Assembly (NCBI GenBank): GCA_964251665.1
Contig: CAXUKO010000001.1
Coordinates: 600,799-664,798, forward strand
Origin: JBBQLG01 sp964251665
GTDB lineage: Bacteria; Bacteroidota; Bacteroidia; Cytophagales; Spirosomataceae
Direction: 5' to 3'
Length of the DNA stretch: 64,000 bases
Part shown: one piece after another, positions 15,519 to 23,865 of the stretch
How positions within the stretch are numbered: the first letter of the stretch is position 1
Layout: each line of letters opens with the position of its first letter
The notes under the pieces: generated by a model
Seen by the model: only the letters and a program-made list of their open reading frames with translations
Told to the model about the DNA's origin: nothing
The model's database searches: none
Position numbers and translations under genes: made by a program

Positions 15519-16787
15519 ATGAAACGTCACCTTACTGTGCTGCTGGTAATTTTGGCCCTCGCCAGCCGTGCCACCTCTGTACAGGCCAGTTCCATCCTGA
15601 TTCCGATGGATGAACGCCAAAGTAATCACCTCAAAGCCTACGGCATTGCCTACAAAATTCTGAAAGACGGGCAGGATGTCGAATGGCTGCTCAACTACCG
15701 GGGCGGGTCGTTTATGGTCGAGTATACAAAAGCGGCTGAGACTGAGTGTCGCGTGCGGGGTGTTTCGTTTGAGACCCTAACCGATGGTGTGGCAGAGTCG
15801 CTTCGGCAGCAAATCAGCAACCCGGACTTGAATATGGACGTTGTGAAACTCCAGAAAGCGGCCAAAATTATTGTGTACTCGCCCATTAAGGTTAGCCCGT
15901 CGGAGTTCGAAAATACCGATGCCGTCCTGCTGGTGCTCAATTATGCCGAAATCCCCTACGAGGTAGTTTACGACGAAGAAATTTTGAAAGGTGAGTTGCC
16001 GAAATATGACTGGCTGCACCTACACCATGAGGATTTTACGGGGCAATATGGCCGGAACCTCCAGCGGCAGTCGGCGGCTGATATTAAAGCGCAGGAAGAC
16101 ATTGCCAAAAAGTACGGCTACGCAAAGGTGTCACAGATGAAGTTGGCCGTGGCTAAAGGCATTAAGGCGTTTTGCGCCGGTGGTGGTTATCTGTTTGCCA
16201 TGTGTTCCGGTGCTGAAACGCTGGATGTTGCCTTAGCCGCTGAGGGTGTTGATATTGTCAGTAGCAGCTACGATGGCGACGGTGTCGACCCAGATGCTCA
16301 ATCTAAACTGGACTTTAGCAAAACTATCGCATTTGAGAACTTCGTGCTCGCGGCTGACAATGGATACGGCGGCTTTTCGACATTTTCGACCATCAATTCG
16401 TCGGGTGGCCGTGGGTATGAGCAGCCGTCTACCTTTTTTGAGTTGTTCAACTTTTCGGCTAAGTGGGACGTCATTCCGGCGATGCTCGTGCAGAATCACG
16501 AATCGGTAATTAAGGAGTTTTTCGGGCAAACGACGGCTTTCCGCAAGAGCACCGTAAAATCCAGTGCGCTGGTCATGGGCGAGAGTAAAGCGTCGGATCG
16601 CTACATCTACGGTGAGCTGGGTCGGGGGCAGTGGACGTTTTATGGCGGACATGATCCGGAAGGTACTCGCGGGGGTGGCTCCCGAACGCCCACCGATTTG
16701 AATTTACACCCTCACTCGCCCGGTTACCGCCTGATTCTGAATAACGTACTGTTCCCGTCGGCTAAAAAGAAAAAGCGCAAGACGTAA
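15519..16787 (+). CDS. Exported asparagine-synthetase-B-like protein
   Basis: A 422-residue protein with a signal peptide ending SVQAS. The mature part begins ILIPMDERQSNHLKAYGIAY and goes on with VEWLLNYRGGSF. I recall this family being labelled asparagine synthetase B in Bacteroidota genomes, although no glutamine-amidotransferase Cys-2 or ATP pyrophosphatase loop is visible. A segment with KGIKAFCAGGGYLFAMCSGAE and FYGGHDPEGTRGGG has the look of a class I glutamine-amidotransferase-like (Rossmann-type) domain. The true activity is unknown. The basic tail KKKKRKT is unusual for an exported protein. Confidence 0.7.
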   Translation: MKRHLTVLLVILALASRATSVQASSILIPMDERQSNHLKAYGIAYKILKDGQDVEWLLNYRGGSFMVEYTKAAETECRVRGVSFETLTDGVAESLRQQISNPDLNMDVVKLQKAAKIIVYSPIKVSPSEFENTDAVLLVLNYAEIPYEVVYDEEILKGELPKYDWLHLHHEDFTGQYGRNLQRQSAADIKAQEDIAKKYGYAKVSQMKLAVAKGIKAFCAGGGYLFAMCSGAETLDVALAAEGVDIVSSSYDGDGVDPDAQSKLDFSKTIAFENFVLAADNGYGGFSTFSTINSSGGRGYEQPSTFFELFNFSAKWDVIPAMLVQNHESVIKEFFGQTTAFRKSTVKSSALVMGESKASDRYIYGELGRGQWTFYGGHDPEGTRGGGSRTPTDLNLHPHSPGYRLILNNVLFPSAKKKKRKT

Positions 16788-16818
16788 CCATAGAGTAGGT
16801 CGGGCTTGTGAAGGTCCT

Positions 16819-16885
16819 TTTCGGGGTTAGCCGTGAGCTACGCCGTATCCTGAAGATACGGCGTAGCTCACGGCTAACCCCGAAA
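16819..16885. repeat. Perfect 31-base palindrome before the DUF1080 gene
   Basis: Arms 16819-16849 and 16855-16885 are exact reverse complements around the five-base loop ctgaa. The inner stem tacgccgta/tacggcgta is shared with the palindrome at 60246-60314, while the outer stem is different. It ends 14 bases before the start codon of the next gene on the same strand, so besides terminating the upstream gene it could affect the leader of the downstream one. Confidence 0.8.
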
Positions 16886-16899
16886 CCTTTACCTGATCT

Positions 16900-17805
16900 A
16901 TGAAAACTGTACTGCGTTTACTGGTTGGTTTATTCTTTTTACTGGGAGCAGGCCCCGTAGTAGTTGCCCAATCCAAACATGATCAACAGGAGTGGCTGCC
17001 CCTTTTTAATGGGAAAGACCTCAGTGGCTGGGACATCAAAATTGCGGGCCAGCCGCTGAACGACAATTACAAAAATACCTTTCGCGTTGAGGATGGCATG
17101 CTGCGGATCGTTTACGATCAGTATCAGAACTTCGACGGTAAATACGGGCATCTCTACTACAAAACGCCCTTTTCATATTACATCGTCCAATTCAAATACC
17201 GCTTCACGGGCAATCAGACGCCGGGTGGGGCCGTCTGGAATGTACGCAACAGTGGCGTAATGATTCACTCGCAATCAGCTCAAAGCCTGTCTATTGGACA
17301 GGATTTTCCCGTGTCGCTGGAGATACAACTGCTGGGCGGGCTTGGTAAAAATGAACCCCGCCATACGGGTAATCTCTGCACCCCCGGTACGCAGGTATAC
17401 ACCGATGGTAAACTGAATCGGGCGCACTGCATCGACTCCGACTCCAAAACATACGATGGTGACCAGTGGGTAACTGCTTCGGCAATTGTGCTCGGCGATT
17501 CTGTGATTCATCACCTCATCGGTACCGATACCGTGTTGACTTACACAAAGCCAGAAATCAGTGAGGAGTTTGTGAGTAAGGATTACGACTGGAAAACGGC
17601 TCATATTGATAACGTAGCCTACTGGGCCGACCGCGCTAATAAACCTCTGAAAGATGGTTACATAGCCTTACAAGCTGAGAGCCACCCCATTGATTTTCGC
17701 ATGGTGGAGGTGCTAAACCTGAAAGGCTGCACCGATCCTAAAGCCCTGAATTACAAATCGTACTATGTAAAGTCAGATAACACACAGTGTACGTACAAAA
17801 AATAA
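16900..17805 (+). CDS. DUF1080 (3-keto-disaccharide hydrolase-like) exported protein
   Basis: A 301-residue protein with a signal peptide ending VVVAQ. The core has the concanavalin-like DUF1080 pattern EWLPLFNGKDLSGWDIKI, FRVEDGMLRI, then GVMIHSQSAQ, SLEIQLLGG and IALQAESHPIDFRMVEVLNL. Some members of this domain hydrolyse 3-keto-glycosides; others are unassigned. The end has a small cysteine module GCTDPKALNYK and QCTYK, a motif seen on many Bacteroidota surface proteins. A kelch gene starts 27 bases downstream on the same strand. Confidence 0.85.
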   Translation: MKTVLRLLVGLFFLLGAGPVVVAQSKHDQQEWLPLFNGKDLSGWDIKIAGQPLNDNYKNTFRVEDGMLRIVYDQYQNFDGKYGHLYYKTPFSYYIVQFKYRFTGNQTPGGAVWNVRNSGVMIHSQSAQSLSIGQDFPVSLEIQLLGGLGKNEPRHTGNLCTPGTQVYTDGKLNRAHCIDSDSKTYDGDQWVTASAIVLGDSVIHHLIGTDTVLTYTKPEISEEFVSKDYDWKTAHIDNVAYWADRANKPLKDGYIALQAESHPIDFRMVEVLNLKGCTDPKALNYKSYYVKSDNTQCTYKK

Positions 17806-17832
17806 GTGGACTACCGACATACAACCCAACTC

Positions 17833-18795
17833 ATGAAACTCCCATTCCTTTATCTCACCTTTCTTGGCTCTTTCCTGACAGGTCATGCCCAATCGTGGCA
17901 ACCCGTCGTCACTCAGAATACATGTGTCACACGTCACGAAAACGCAGCGGCTCTCATTGGCGATAGTCTGTATGCCGTGGGGGGCCGGGGTACACGTCCC
18001 CTGGAAGCACTCAACCTGAAAACGTTAGTATGGAAAACATTACCTGCGCCCCCGGAAGAAATGAATCACTTTCAGGCCATAAACTACCAGGGCGAACTGT
18101 ATGTAATGGGTGCGTTTAAAGGGAGTTATCCCCACGAGACGGCCCTGCCCAATATCTACATCTATAGCCCGAAGACAGGTGCCTGGCGCAAGGGGCCGGT
18201 TATTCCGGCAGAGCGACTCCGGGGTTCGGCGGGGGTAGTGGTGCATAATAACAAGATTTACATGGTGTGCGGTATCACTGACGGCCATTGGGACGGTCAC
18301 GTCGCGTGGCTGGACGAGTACGACCCGAAAACGGATACCTGGAAACGCCTGACGGACGCCCCCCATGCCCGCGATCACATTCACGCGGCTGTTGCCAATG
18401 GTAAGCTTTATGTCGCGGGCGGACGCCTGTCAACAGCCCGCATCGGGAAAGTACTGGAGTTGCTGGTGCCGGAAGTCGATGTGTATGATTTTGCGACCAG
18501 TAAATGGACAACGTTACCCGCTGAATCGAACCTGCCGACGTTGCGGGCGGGTTGTACGGCCGTAGTACAGGGCGGTAAAATCTGGATTATCGGGGGCGAA
18601 ACCGTTCAGTTACTGGCACATAACGAAGCTGAAGCCCTTGATCCGAAAACCAACCGCTGGACCAGTGGCTCCCGAATGAATCAGGGTCGGCATGGTACGC
18701 AGGCCGTGGTGTACAAAGACAAAATTTACATCGCCAACGGCTCGGCCAACCACGGCGGAGGACCGGAGTTAAATACGGTAGAGACGATGAAGTAG
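17833..18795 (+). CDS. Exported kelch-repeat protein
   Basis: A 320-residue protein with a signal peptide ending TGHAQ, then about six kelch blades. Repeated elements are SLYAVGGRG, LYVMGAFKG, IYMVCGITDGHWDG, LYVAGGRL, IWIIGGE and IYIANGSANHGGG, each followed by a D-x-x-T/S-x-x-W strand. This makes a six-bladed beta-propeller, presumably periplasmic or on the surface. A GTG at 17806 is possible but would spoil the signal peptide. It is likely cotranscribed with the DUF1080 gene before it. Confidence 0.88.
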   Translation: MKLPFLYLTFLGSFLTGHAQSWQPVVTQNTCVTRHENAAALIGDSLYAVGGRGTRPLEALNLKTLVWKTLPAPPEEMNHFQAINYQGELYVMGAFKGSYPHETALPNIYIYSPKTGAWRKGPVIPAERLRGSAGVVVHNNKIYMVCGITDGHWDGHVAWLDEYDPKTDTWKRLTDAPHARDHIHAAVANGKLYVAGGRLSTARIGKVLELLVPEVDVYDFATSKWTTLPAESNLPTLRAGCTAVVQGGKIWIIGGETVQLLAHNEAEALDPKTNRWTSGSRMNQGRHGTQAVVYKDKIYIANGSANHGGGPELNTVETMK

Positions 18796-18802
18796 GCGAG
18801 GC

Positions 18803-18862
18803 AATTATCGTTTACACAAAACGCCGGGCTGTGAGGTCCGGCGTTTTGTGTAAACGATAATT
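18803..18862. terminator. Perfect 25-base palindromic hairpin between convergent genes
   Basis: Arms 18803-18827 and 18838-18862 are exact reverse complements with a ten-base loop. The inner acacaaaacgccgg matches the core of the hairpin at 9782-9839; the outer ten bases (aattatcgtt) do not. It lies eight bases after the kelch stop and 24 bases before the stop of the minus-strand DUF1080 gene and can act on both transcripts. Confidence 0.78.
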
Positions 18863-18886
18863 AATTGGTTATCACCTGCGGATTGC

Positions 18887-19615
18887 TTACAGCTTACGTA
18901 TCTTGATGTTGCGGAACCAGACGGTGCTGCCCCAGTCCTGCAAGCCAATACGGCCCGTAAACTGCCCTTTGCTGATGGGAGCGTTCTTGAGCTTGCTGGC
19001 TGCCAGACGGCCTTTCCACTCGGCGCTGCTGAGGTCATGTTCCTGAATGGTATAGCCATTCAGCGACACCGTCAGCCGGTTCTTTTTAAGCACAAAATGT
19101 ACTTGATTCCACTCACCAACTGGATTCACCTCACGCACTCGGGCGTTGGCCACGCTGAAGAAATCGCCCGCGCGGTGAGTATTCTCGTCGGCACCTTCGT
19201 AAATGGCGTCGTCCAGTACCTGGAGTTCAAGACCAGTGTCATAGATGTTTTTATACTGCGGGGCTTCCTGGACGAAGAAGAAAATACCATTGTTGGTCAA
19301 GCGCCCCACTTTCCAGTCGGCTTTAAACTCAAAATCGCCGGAGAAGACCGCATCTGTGACCAGATCACCCCCGTTGACGGCCTTGTTACCCACCCGGTTT
19401 GGTACATCTAATTTCAGCGCACCCTGATCAATCTGCCAGGCCGATCCAACGCCTTTACCTCCGTACGTATGCCAACCGGCTACATCGCGCCCATTGAACA
19501 AAAGTGCCCAGCCCTCCTTCTTTTCAGTAGCCGACAACGTATTGGGTACTTGTGCCTGAAGAATCTGACAGGATAGTGTTAGTAGTAATCCGGTTAAACA
19601 GAGTTTCCTGATCAT
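18887..19615 (-). CDS. DUF1080 exported protein
   Basis: A 242-residue protein with a signal peptide ending ILQAQ and one DUF1080 domain: GWALLFNGRDVAGWHTYGG, LVTDAVFSGDFEFKADW, NNGIFFFVQE, LELQVLDD and a C-terminal GRIGLQDWGSTVWFRNIKI. This is the more standard form of the family, about the size of sugar-binding or 3-keto-glycosidase domains in Bacteroidota. It is 13 bases from the acs gene on the same strand but has no functional link to it that I can see. It could act on plant or bacterial glycosides. Confidence 0.87.
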   Translation of the reverse strand: MIRKLCLTGLLLTLSCQILQAQVPNTLSATEKKEGWALLFNGRDVAGWHTYGGKGVGSAWQIDQGALKLDVPNRVGNKAVNGGDLVTDAVFSGDFEFKADWKVGRLTNNGIFFFVQEAPQYKNIYDTGLELQVLDDAIYEGADENTHRAGDFFSVANARVREVNPVGEWNQVHFVLKKNRLTVSLNGYTIQEHDLSSAEWKGRLAASKLKNAPISKGQFTGRIGLQDWGSTVWFRNIKIRKL

Positions 19616-19628
19616 TGGTTGAGTTCAT

Positions 19629-21545
19629 CTAGACTGCTCCTGCTTTGATTTCATCCACAACACCCGGATCGAGCAGTGTGGAGGTATCGCCAAGGTTACC
19701 CGTCTCACCTTCGGCAATTTTGCGCAAAATTCGGCGCATAATCTTGCCGGAGCGCGTTTTGGGTAATCCGGTCACAAACTGAATCTTGTCAGGTTTGGCA
19801 ATAGGCCCAATAATCCGGGTAACCGTTGCCAGAATACCGCGTTTGGTCAGGTCTGCATCCTGATCGCTGGGTATCTGTTCCGCAATGACATAGGCGTAAA
19901 TGCCCTGCCCCTTAATATCGTGCGGATAACCGACGACGGCACTTTCAACCACACCGGTGTGCATGTTTATGGCGTTCTCCACCTCGGCCGTGCCAATGCG
20001 GTGCCCCGACACGTTCAGGACATCATCGACCCGACCTGTAATTCGGTAGTAGCCATCTTCGTCGCGCAGGCAACCATCGCCCGTAAAATACAGGCCCGGA
20101 TAGGTCGCGAAATACGTTTGGCGGCAGCGTTCGTGGTCGCCGTAGGTGGTGCGGAGCATACCCGGCCACGGAAACTTCATGCATAAGTTGCCGCTTACAC
20201 CGTTTCCTTCGATTTCCTTCCCATTTTCGTCGACCAGAATGGGCTGAACACCCGGTAGCGGCAGGGTAGCATAACCCGGTTTAGTGGGCGTGATACCGGC
20301 AATGGGTGAAATAAGCATCCCGCCGGTTTCGGTCTGCCACCAGGTATCCACAATCGGGCAGCGGTTTTTGCCAATATTATCGTCGTACCAGTGCCAGGCC
20401 TCTTCATTAATCGGCTCGCCTACCGAGCCAAGCACCTGCAAACTGCTCAGGTCTTTGTCTTTCACGTAGTCCAGACCAAACCCCATCAGCGACCGGATGG
20501 CCGTTGGGGCAGTGTACAGAATATTGACCTTGTGCTTGTCGACCACATCCCACATCCGGCCCGCATCAGGGTAGGTCGGTACGCCCTCGAACAGAAGGGT
20601 GGTAGCTCCGCTGGCTAACGGACCGTACACAATGTAGGAGTGACCGGTAATCCAGCCGATGTCGGCTGTACAGAAATGAATCGGGACGCGTCCGTCCTGA
20701 TTTTCCTTGTATTGAAATACATTCTGGAAGGTGTAGGCCGTGAAGACCATATAGCCGCCAATAGTATGCACCACCCCCTTGGGCTTACCCGTTGAGCCGG
20801 ATGTATATAGGATAAAGAGCATATCCTCGGCGTCCATTTCTTCGGCGGGGCAGTCGGCGGTAACCTGTTTCAGTTCCTGCTCCATCCACACATCGCGACC
20901 TTTGATCATCGACACCGGCGTCCGGGTGCGGGTGGAGACAATGACCCGTTCGACGCTTGGGCACTGCACTAAGGCATCGTCCACGACGCTTTTGAGCGGA
21001 ATTTCCTTATTGCCCCGGTACGATCCATCGGAGGTGATGACTAATTTACACTGTGCGTCGTTGATCCGGTCGGCGATGCTCTGTGCTGAAAAACCGCCAA
21101 AAATCACCGAGTGAACAGCCCCGATACGGGCACAGGCCAGTACGGCAATGGCTAACTCGGGCACCATCGGCATATAAATACAGACGCGGTCACCTTTTTG
21201 GACGTTGTTGCGTTTGAGCACGTTAGCCATCCGGCACACCTGATCGTGCAGCATTCGGTAAGTGAGGGTAACGTCCGCTTCGTTGGGGTCGTTGGGTTCC
21301 CAGATCAGCGCTGGCTGGTCACCACGGGTAGCTAAGTGCCGGTCCAGGCAGTTCTCGGTGATGTTCAGTTTGCCACCGACAAACCACTTTATAGTTGGTT
21401 CCTCAAAATTCCATTGCAGCGTTTTGGTCCAGGGTTTGCGCCACTGAAAATTTTGGGCGATCTCGGCCCAGAAGCCCTCGGGGTCGTCGACGCTTTGCTT
21501 GTAAACCTGCTGGTATTCTTCAAATGACTTAATACGTAAATCCAT
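19629..21545 (-). CDS. acs: Acetyl-CoA synthetase (AMP-forming)
   Basis: A 638-residue cytoplasmic enzyme of the ANL superfamily that activates acetate with ATP and CoA. Motifs seen include the phosphate loop YTSGSTGKPKGVV, VDTWWQTETGG, YFTGDGCLRDEDGYYRITGR, and the C-terminal TRSGKIMRRILRKIA with the acetylatable, catalytic lysine. Residues SVIFGGFSA and GWITGHSYIVYGPL are typical of Acs. The neighbouring small membrane protein and symporter on the same strand suggest an acetate or short-chain-acid uptake and activation unit. Confidence 0.97.
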   Translation of the reverse strand: MDLRIKSFEEYQQVYKQSVDDPEGFWAEIAQNFQWRKPWTKTLQWNFEEPTIKWFVGGKLNITENCLDRHLATRGDQPALIWEPNDPNEADVTLTYRMLHDQVCRMANVLKRNNVQKGDRVCIYMPMVPELAIAVLACARIGAVHSVIFGGFSAQSIADRINDAQCKLVITSDGSYRGNKEIPLKSVVDDALVQCPSVERVIVSTRTRTPVSMIKGRDVWMEQELKQVTADCPAEEMDAEDMLFILYTSGSTGKPKGVVHTIGGYMVFTAYTFQNVFQYKENQDGRVPIHFCTADIGWITGHSYIVYGPLASGATTLLFEGVPTYPDAGRMWDVVDKHKVNILYTAPTAIRSLMGFGLDYVKDKDLSSLQVLGSVGEPINEEAWHWYDDNIGKNRCPIVDTWWQTETGGMLISPIAGITPTKPGYATLPLPGVQPILVDENGKEIEGNGVSGNLCMKFPWPGMLRTTYGDHERCRQTYFATYPGLYFTGDGCLRDEDGYYRITGRVDDVLNVSGHRIGTAEVENAINMHTGVVESAVVGYPHDIKGQGIYAYVIAEQIPSDQDADLTKRGILATVTRIIGPIAKPDKIQFVTGLPKTRSGKIMRRILRKIAEGETGNLGDTSTLLDPGVVDEIKAGAV

Positions 21546-21706
21546 GTGGGTTAAAAATTCAGGTACTGATTACGGTTGTAAACTACGGCATAATGCCCCA
21601 GAATTGTAACAGAAACCAATCGAGTTGCTCGGCTAAACACCATCCATTCCATCATTCTTAGCTGTCGGCACAGAAATGGGCTATCATTGACTGGCCGGTG
21701 AGTGAC

Positions 21707-21925
21707 TCAGGCTTCATCGTATTCGCCCGCCAGCGCATAACGACCAAACGTGAGCAGTCCCCCAACAATAATTGGCGTTAAGACCAGCAGTACTACCCAG
21801 CCGAACACCCGGTCTTCGAGATTTTCACTGCTGATTTTGACGAGGCTGTCCATGGTCCGGTTGTAGGCAACAGCAAGGCCCAGAATAATCCAGACGATGC
21901 CCATGTATTTTTTGAGTGCTTTCAT
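21707..21925 (-). CDS. Small two-helix membrane protein before acs
   Basis: A 72-residue protein with two predicted membrane helices (MGIVWIILGLAVAY and VFGWVVLLVLTPIIVGGLL) and an acidic end ALAGEYDEA. Proteins of this look appear next to metabolite:proton symporters in Bacteroidota and may carry the label DUF6814; I cannot confirm the name. It lies 42 bases downstream of the symporter gene and about 160 bases upstream of acs, all on the minus strand, so it may be an accessory subunit of the transporter. The upstream start at 21964 is less likely because it adds a polar stretch. Confidence 0.7.
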   Translation of the reverse strand: MKALKKYMGIVWIILGLAVAYNRTMDSLVKISSENLEDRVFGWVVLLVLTPIIVGGLLTFGRYALAGEYDEA

Positions 21926-21967
21926 ACTGATTAGCAGGTAGGGATTATTAAGGTCGAATCTCAAACG

Positions 21968-23545
21968 TTACTCCCGCGCGGTAATTTTGTTGTTCAGGTA
22001 TAACAGCCCGATTATAAAACAGACACTGGCTACGATAATCGGATACCAAAGCCCTTCCAGATACGCCTGTGCCACTACCGGAGCCTGTCCGGCGGCTGTA
22101 GCTGCATCGTTAGCTTTATTAGCTGTAGCCACTAAGGCCGTAGCAATGAAGGGCACCAGACCGCCAAATACGCCATTACCAATATGATAGGGCAACGACA
22201 TAGAGGTATACCGAATCCGGGTCGGGAACAACTCGACCAGAAAAGCCGCCACCGGGCCATATACCATTGTTACGTATAGCACCTGAAGCAGCACCAGCAC
22301 CATCATTACCATCAGGTTGCCGGTTGGCATGGTTACCGCTTTAGTTACCTCCGGTTTTGGTGTAGTTGCACTGGCGTCAACAGGTCGCGTTTGCTTAGCC
22401 ACTTCGCGGTAGGTTGTGCCGTCCGTAAATGTTTTGGCTGTGGTAACCGTAATGAGTGAGTCTGCCTTGTTCGGTATGAGACTTCGTTGTACCGTAACCT
22501 TAGTTTGTCCGGCGAGTTCCTGTTTGGCATTCAGGTCGGTTAGGCTGTACATTTTCTGGTAAATGGGTCGGTAGGTCAGGATACCTAAAGCCATACCCGC
22601 CAGCATGATACCTTTTCGGCCAATGCGGTCCGATAAACCACCAAACACCACAAAAAACGGCGTGGCAATCAGCAGGGCAACGGCTACGATAAGGTTCGAC
22701 TGGACAAACTCGATATTACACGTTTTCTGAATGAATGAGAGGGCGTAAAACTGACCCGTGTACCAGATAACGCCCTGCCCGGCAGTAGCACCAAACAACG
22801 CCAGCAGCACCATCTTCAGGTTTTCGCGCTTGCCGAAGCTTTCAGCCAATGGATTTTTTGATGTTTTTCCTTCCGATTTCAGCTTGGCAAACAGGGGTGA
22901 TTCCGCCATTTTCAGGCGGATGTAAATCGAAATGCCGACCAGCAGCGCCGATAAAATAAAGGGAATCCGCCAGCCCCACTGGCCGAAAGCCTCCACACCA
23001 ATGGTTTGCCGGGTAATCAGGATAACACCCAGTGAAACGAACAGGCCCAGCGTGGCCGTCGTCTGAATAAAACTGGTGTAGTAACCACGTCTGCCTTCAG
23101 GCGCATATTCGGCTACGTAAGTTGCAGCCCCGCCGTATTCACCGCCGAGGGCCAGCCCCTGCACCAGCCGTAGTACTAAAACAAGCAACGGTGCCAGAAA
23201 ACCGATTTGCTCGTAATTGGGGATACAGCCGATTAGAAACGTAGAGCCGCCCATCAGCACGAGCGTCAGTAAAAAGGTGTATTTACGCCCGGCCAGATCA
23301 CCGAGACGGCCGAAGACGATGGCACCGAAGGGACGCACGATAAATCCGGCGGCAAAGGTGGCTAAGGTCGAGAGCAGAGCCGCCGTAGGATTATCCTTCG
23401 GGAAGAACTGCGACGAAAGAATTGTGGCTAAACTTCCGAAAATATAGAAGTCGTACCATTCAATGAGTGTCCCCAGCGATGAGGCTCCAATAACGCTCAT
23501 GAGCGTTTTCGTGCTGGTTCGTGGCGTAGTAGAAGCTGAAATCAT
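21968..23545 (-). CDS. MFS metabolite:proton symporter (MHS family) with a long loop
   Basis: A 525-residue membrane protein. GTLIEWYDFYIFGSLA in helix 1, RPFGAIVFGRLGDLAGRK, RLVQGLALGGEYGGAATYVAE and EGRRGYYTSF are hallmarks of the metabolite:H+ symporter family (KgtP, ProP, ShiA). Between helix 8 and helix 9, about residues 327-409, there is an extra soluble loop of some 80 residues rich in K, T and Q, absent from the E. coli members. Position beside acs suggests a monocarboxylate such as acetate as the substrate; this is inference. Confidence 0.88.
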   Translation of the reverse strand: MISASTTPRTSTKTLMSVIGASSLGTLIEWYDFYIFGSLATILSSQFFPKDNPTAALLSTLATFAAGFIVRPFGAIVFGRLGDLAGRKYTFLLTLVLMGGSTFLIGCIPNYEQIGFLAPLLVLVLRLVQGLALGGEYGGAATYVAEYAPEGRRGYYTSFIQTTATLGLFVSLGVILITRQTIGVEAFGQWGWRIPFILSALLVGISIYIRLKMAESPLFAKLKSEGKTSKNPLAESFGKRENLKMVLLALFGATAGQGVIWYTGQFYALSFIQKTCNIEFVQSNLIVAVALLIATPFFVVFGGLSDRIGRKGIMLAGMALGILTYRPIYQKMYSLTDLNAKQELAGQTKVTVQRSLIPNKADSLITVTTAKTFTDGTTYREVAKQTRPVDASATTPKPEVTKAVTMPTGNLMVMMVLVLLQVLYVTMVYGPVAAFLVELFPTRIRYTSMSLPYHIGNGVFGGLVPFIATALVATANKANDAATAAGQAPVVAQAYLEGLWYPIIVASVCFIIGLLYLNNKITARE

Positions 23546-23865
23546 CAGGTTATAAGCAGAGTTAAGGCGTTGGAGTGCGTGGTTTGGTCAGAATAATCAG
23601 GCAGCAGTAGCCAGTTACGGTACAGGTATGCAACAGGCTACACCGGTAAATGCCTGATTGTAAAGGCACTGCTCCCGTGTCCTGCTTTTAAATACGTCCG
23701 GGAGGCCAAACTACTCAATAACCAGCACTAAAACCGGTTAACTGGTCGTTTTTCACCCGCGTAAATTACAGATTGTACGTTTGGTTAGCTGAACAATCTA
23801 CTGCAAGACCTGTTATCTTTGCCGGGCTTTTACCACCGCCAGGTGCGGGACTTGTAGCTTCTTTT
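23546..23865. other. Divergent intergenic region between the symporter and kup
   Basis: About 320 bases holding the promoters of two divergent genes. The only clear element is the -7 box TATCTTTG at 23814-23821, pointing to kup. I see no gene and no strong hairpin in the remainder. Confidence 0.5.
23814..23821 (+). promoter_or_regulatory. -7 promoter box of kup
   Basis: TATCTTTG matches TAnnTTTG and ends 44 bases before the ATG at 23866. Because transcription would begin just after it, the longer open frame from 23773 cannot be the true start if this promoter is used. Confidence 0.5.
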
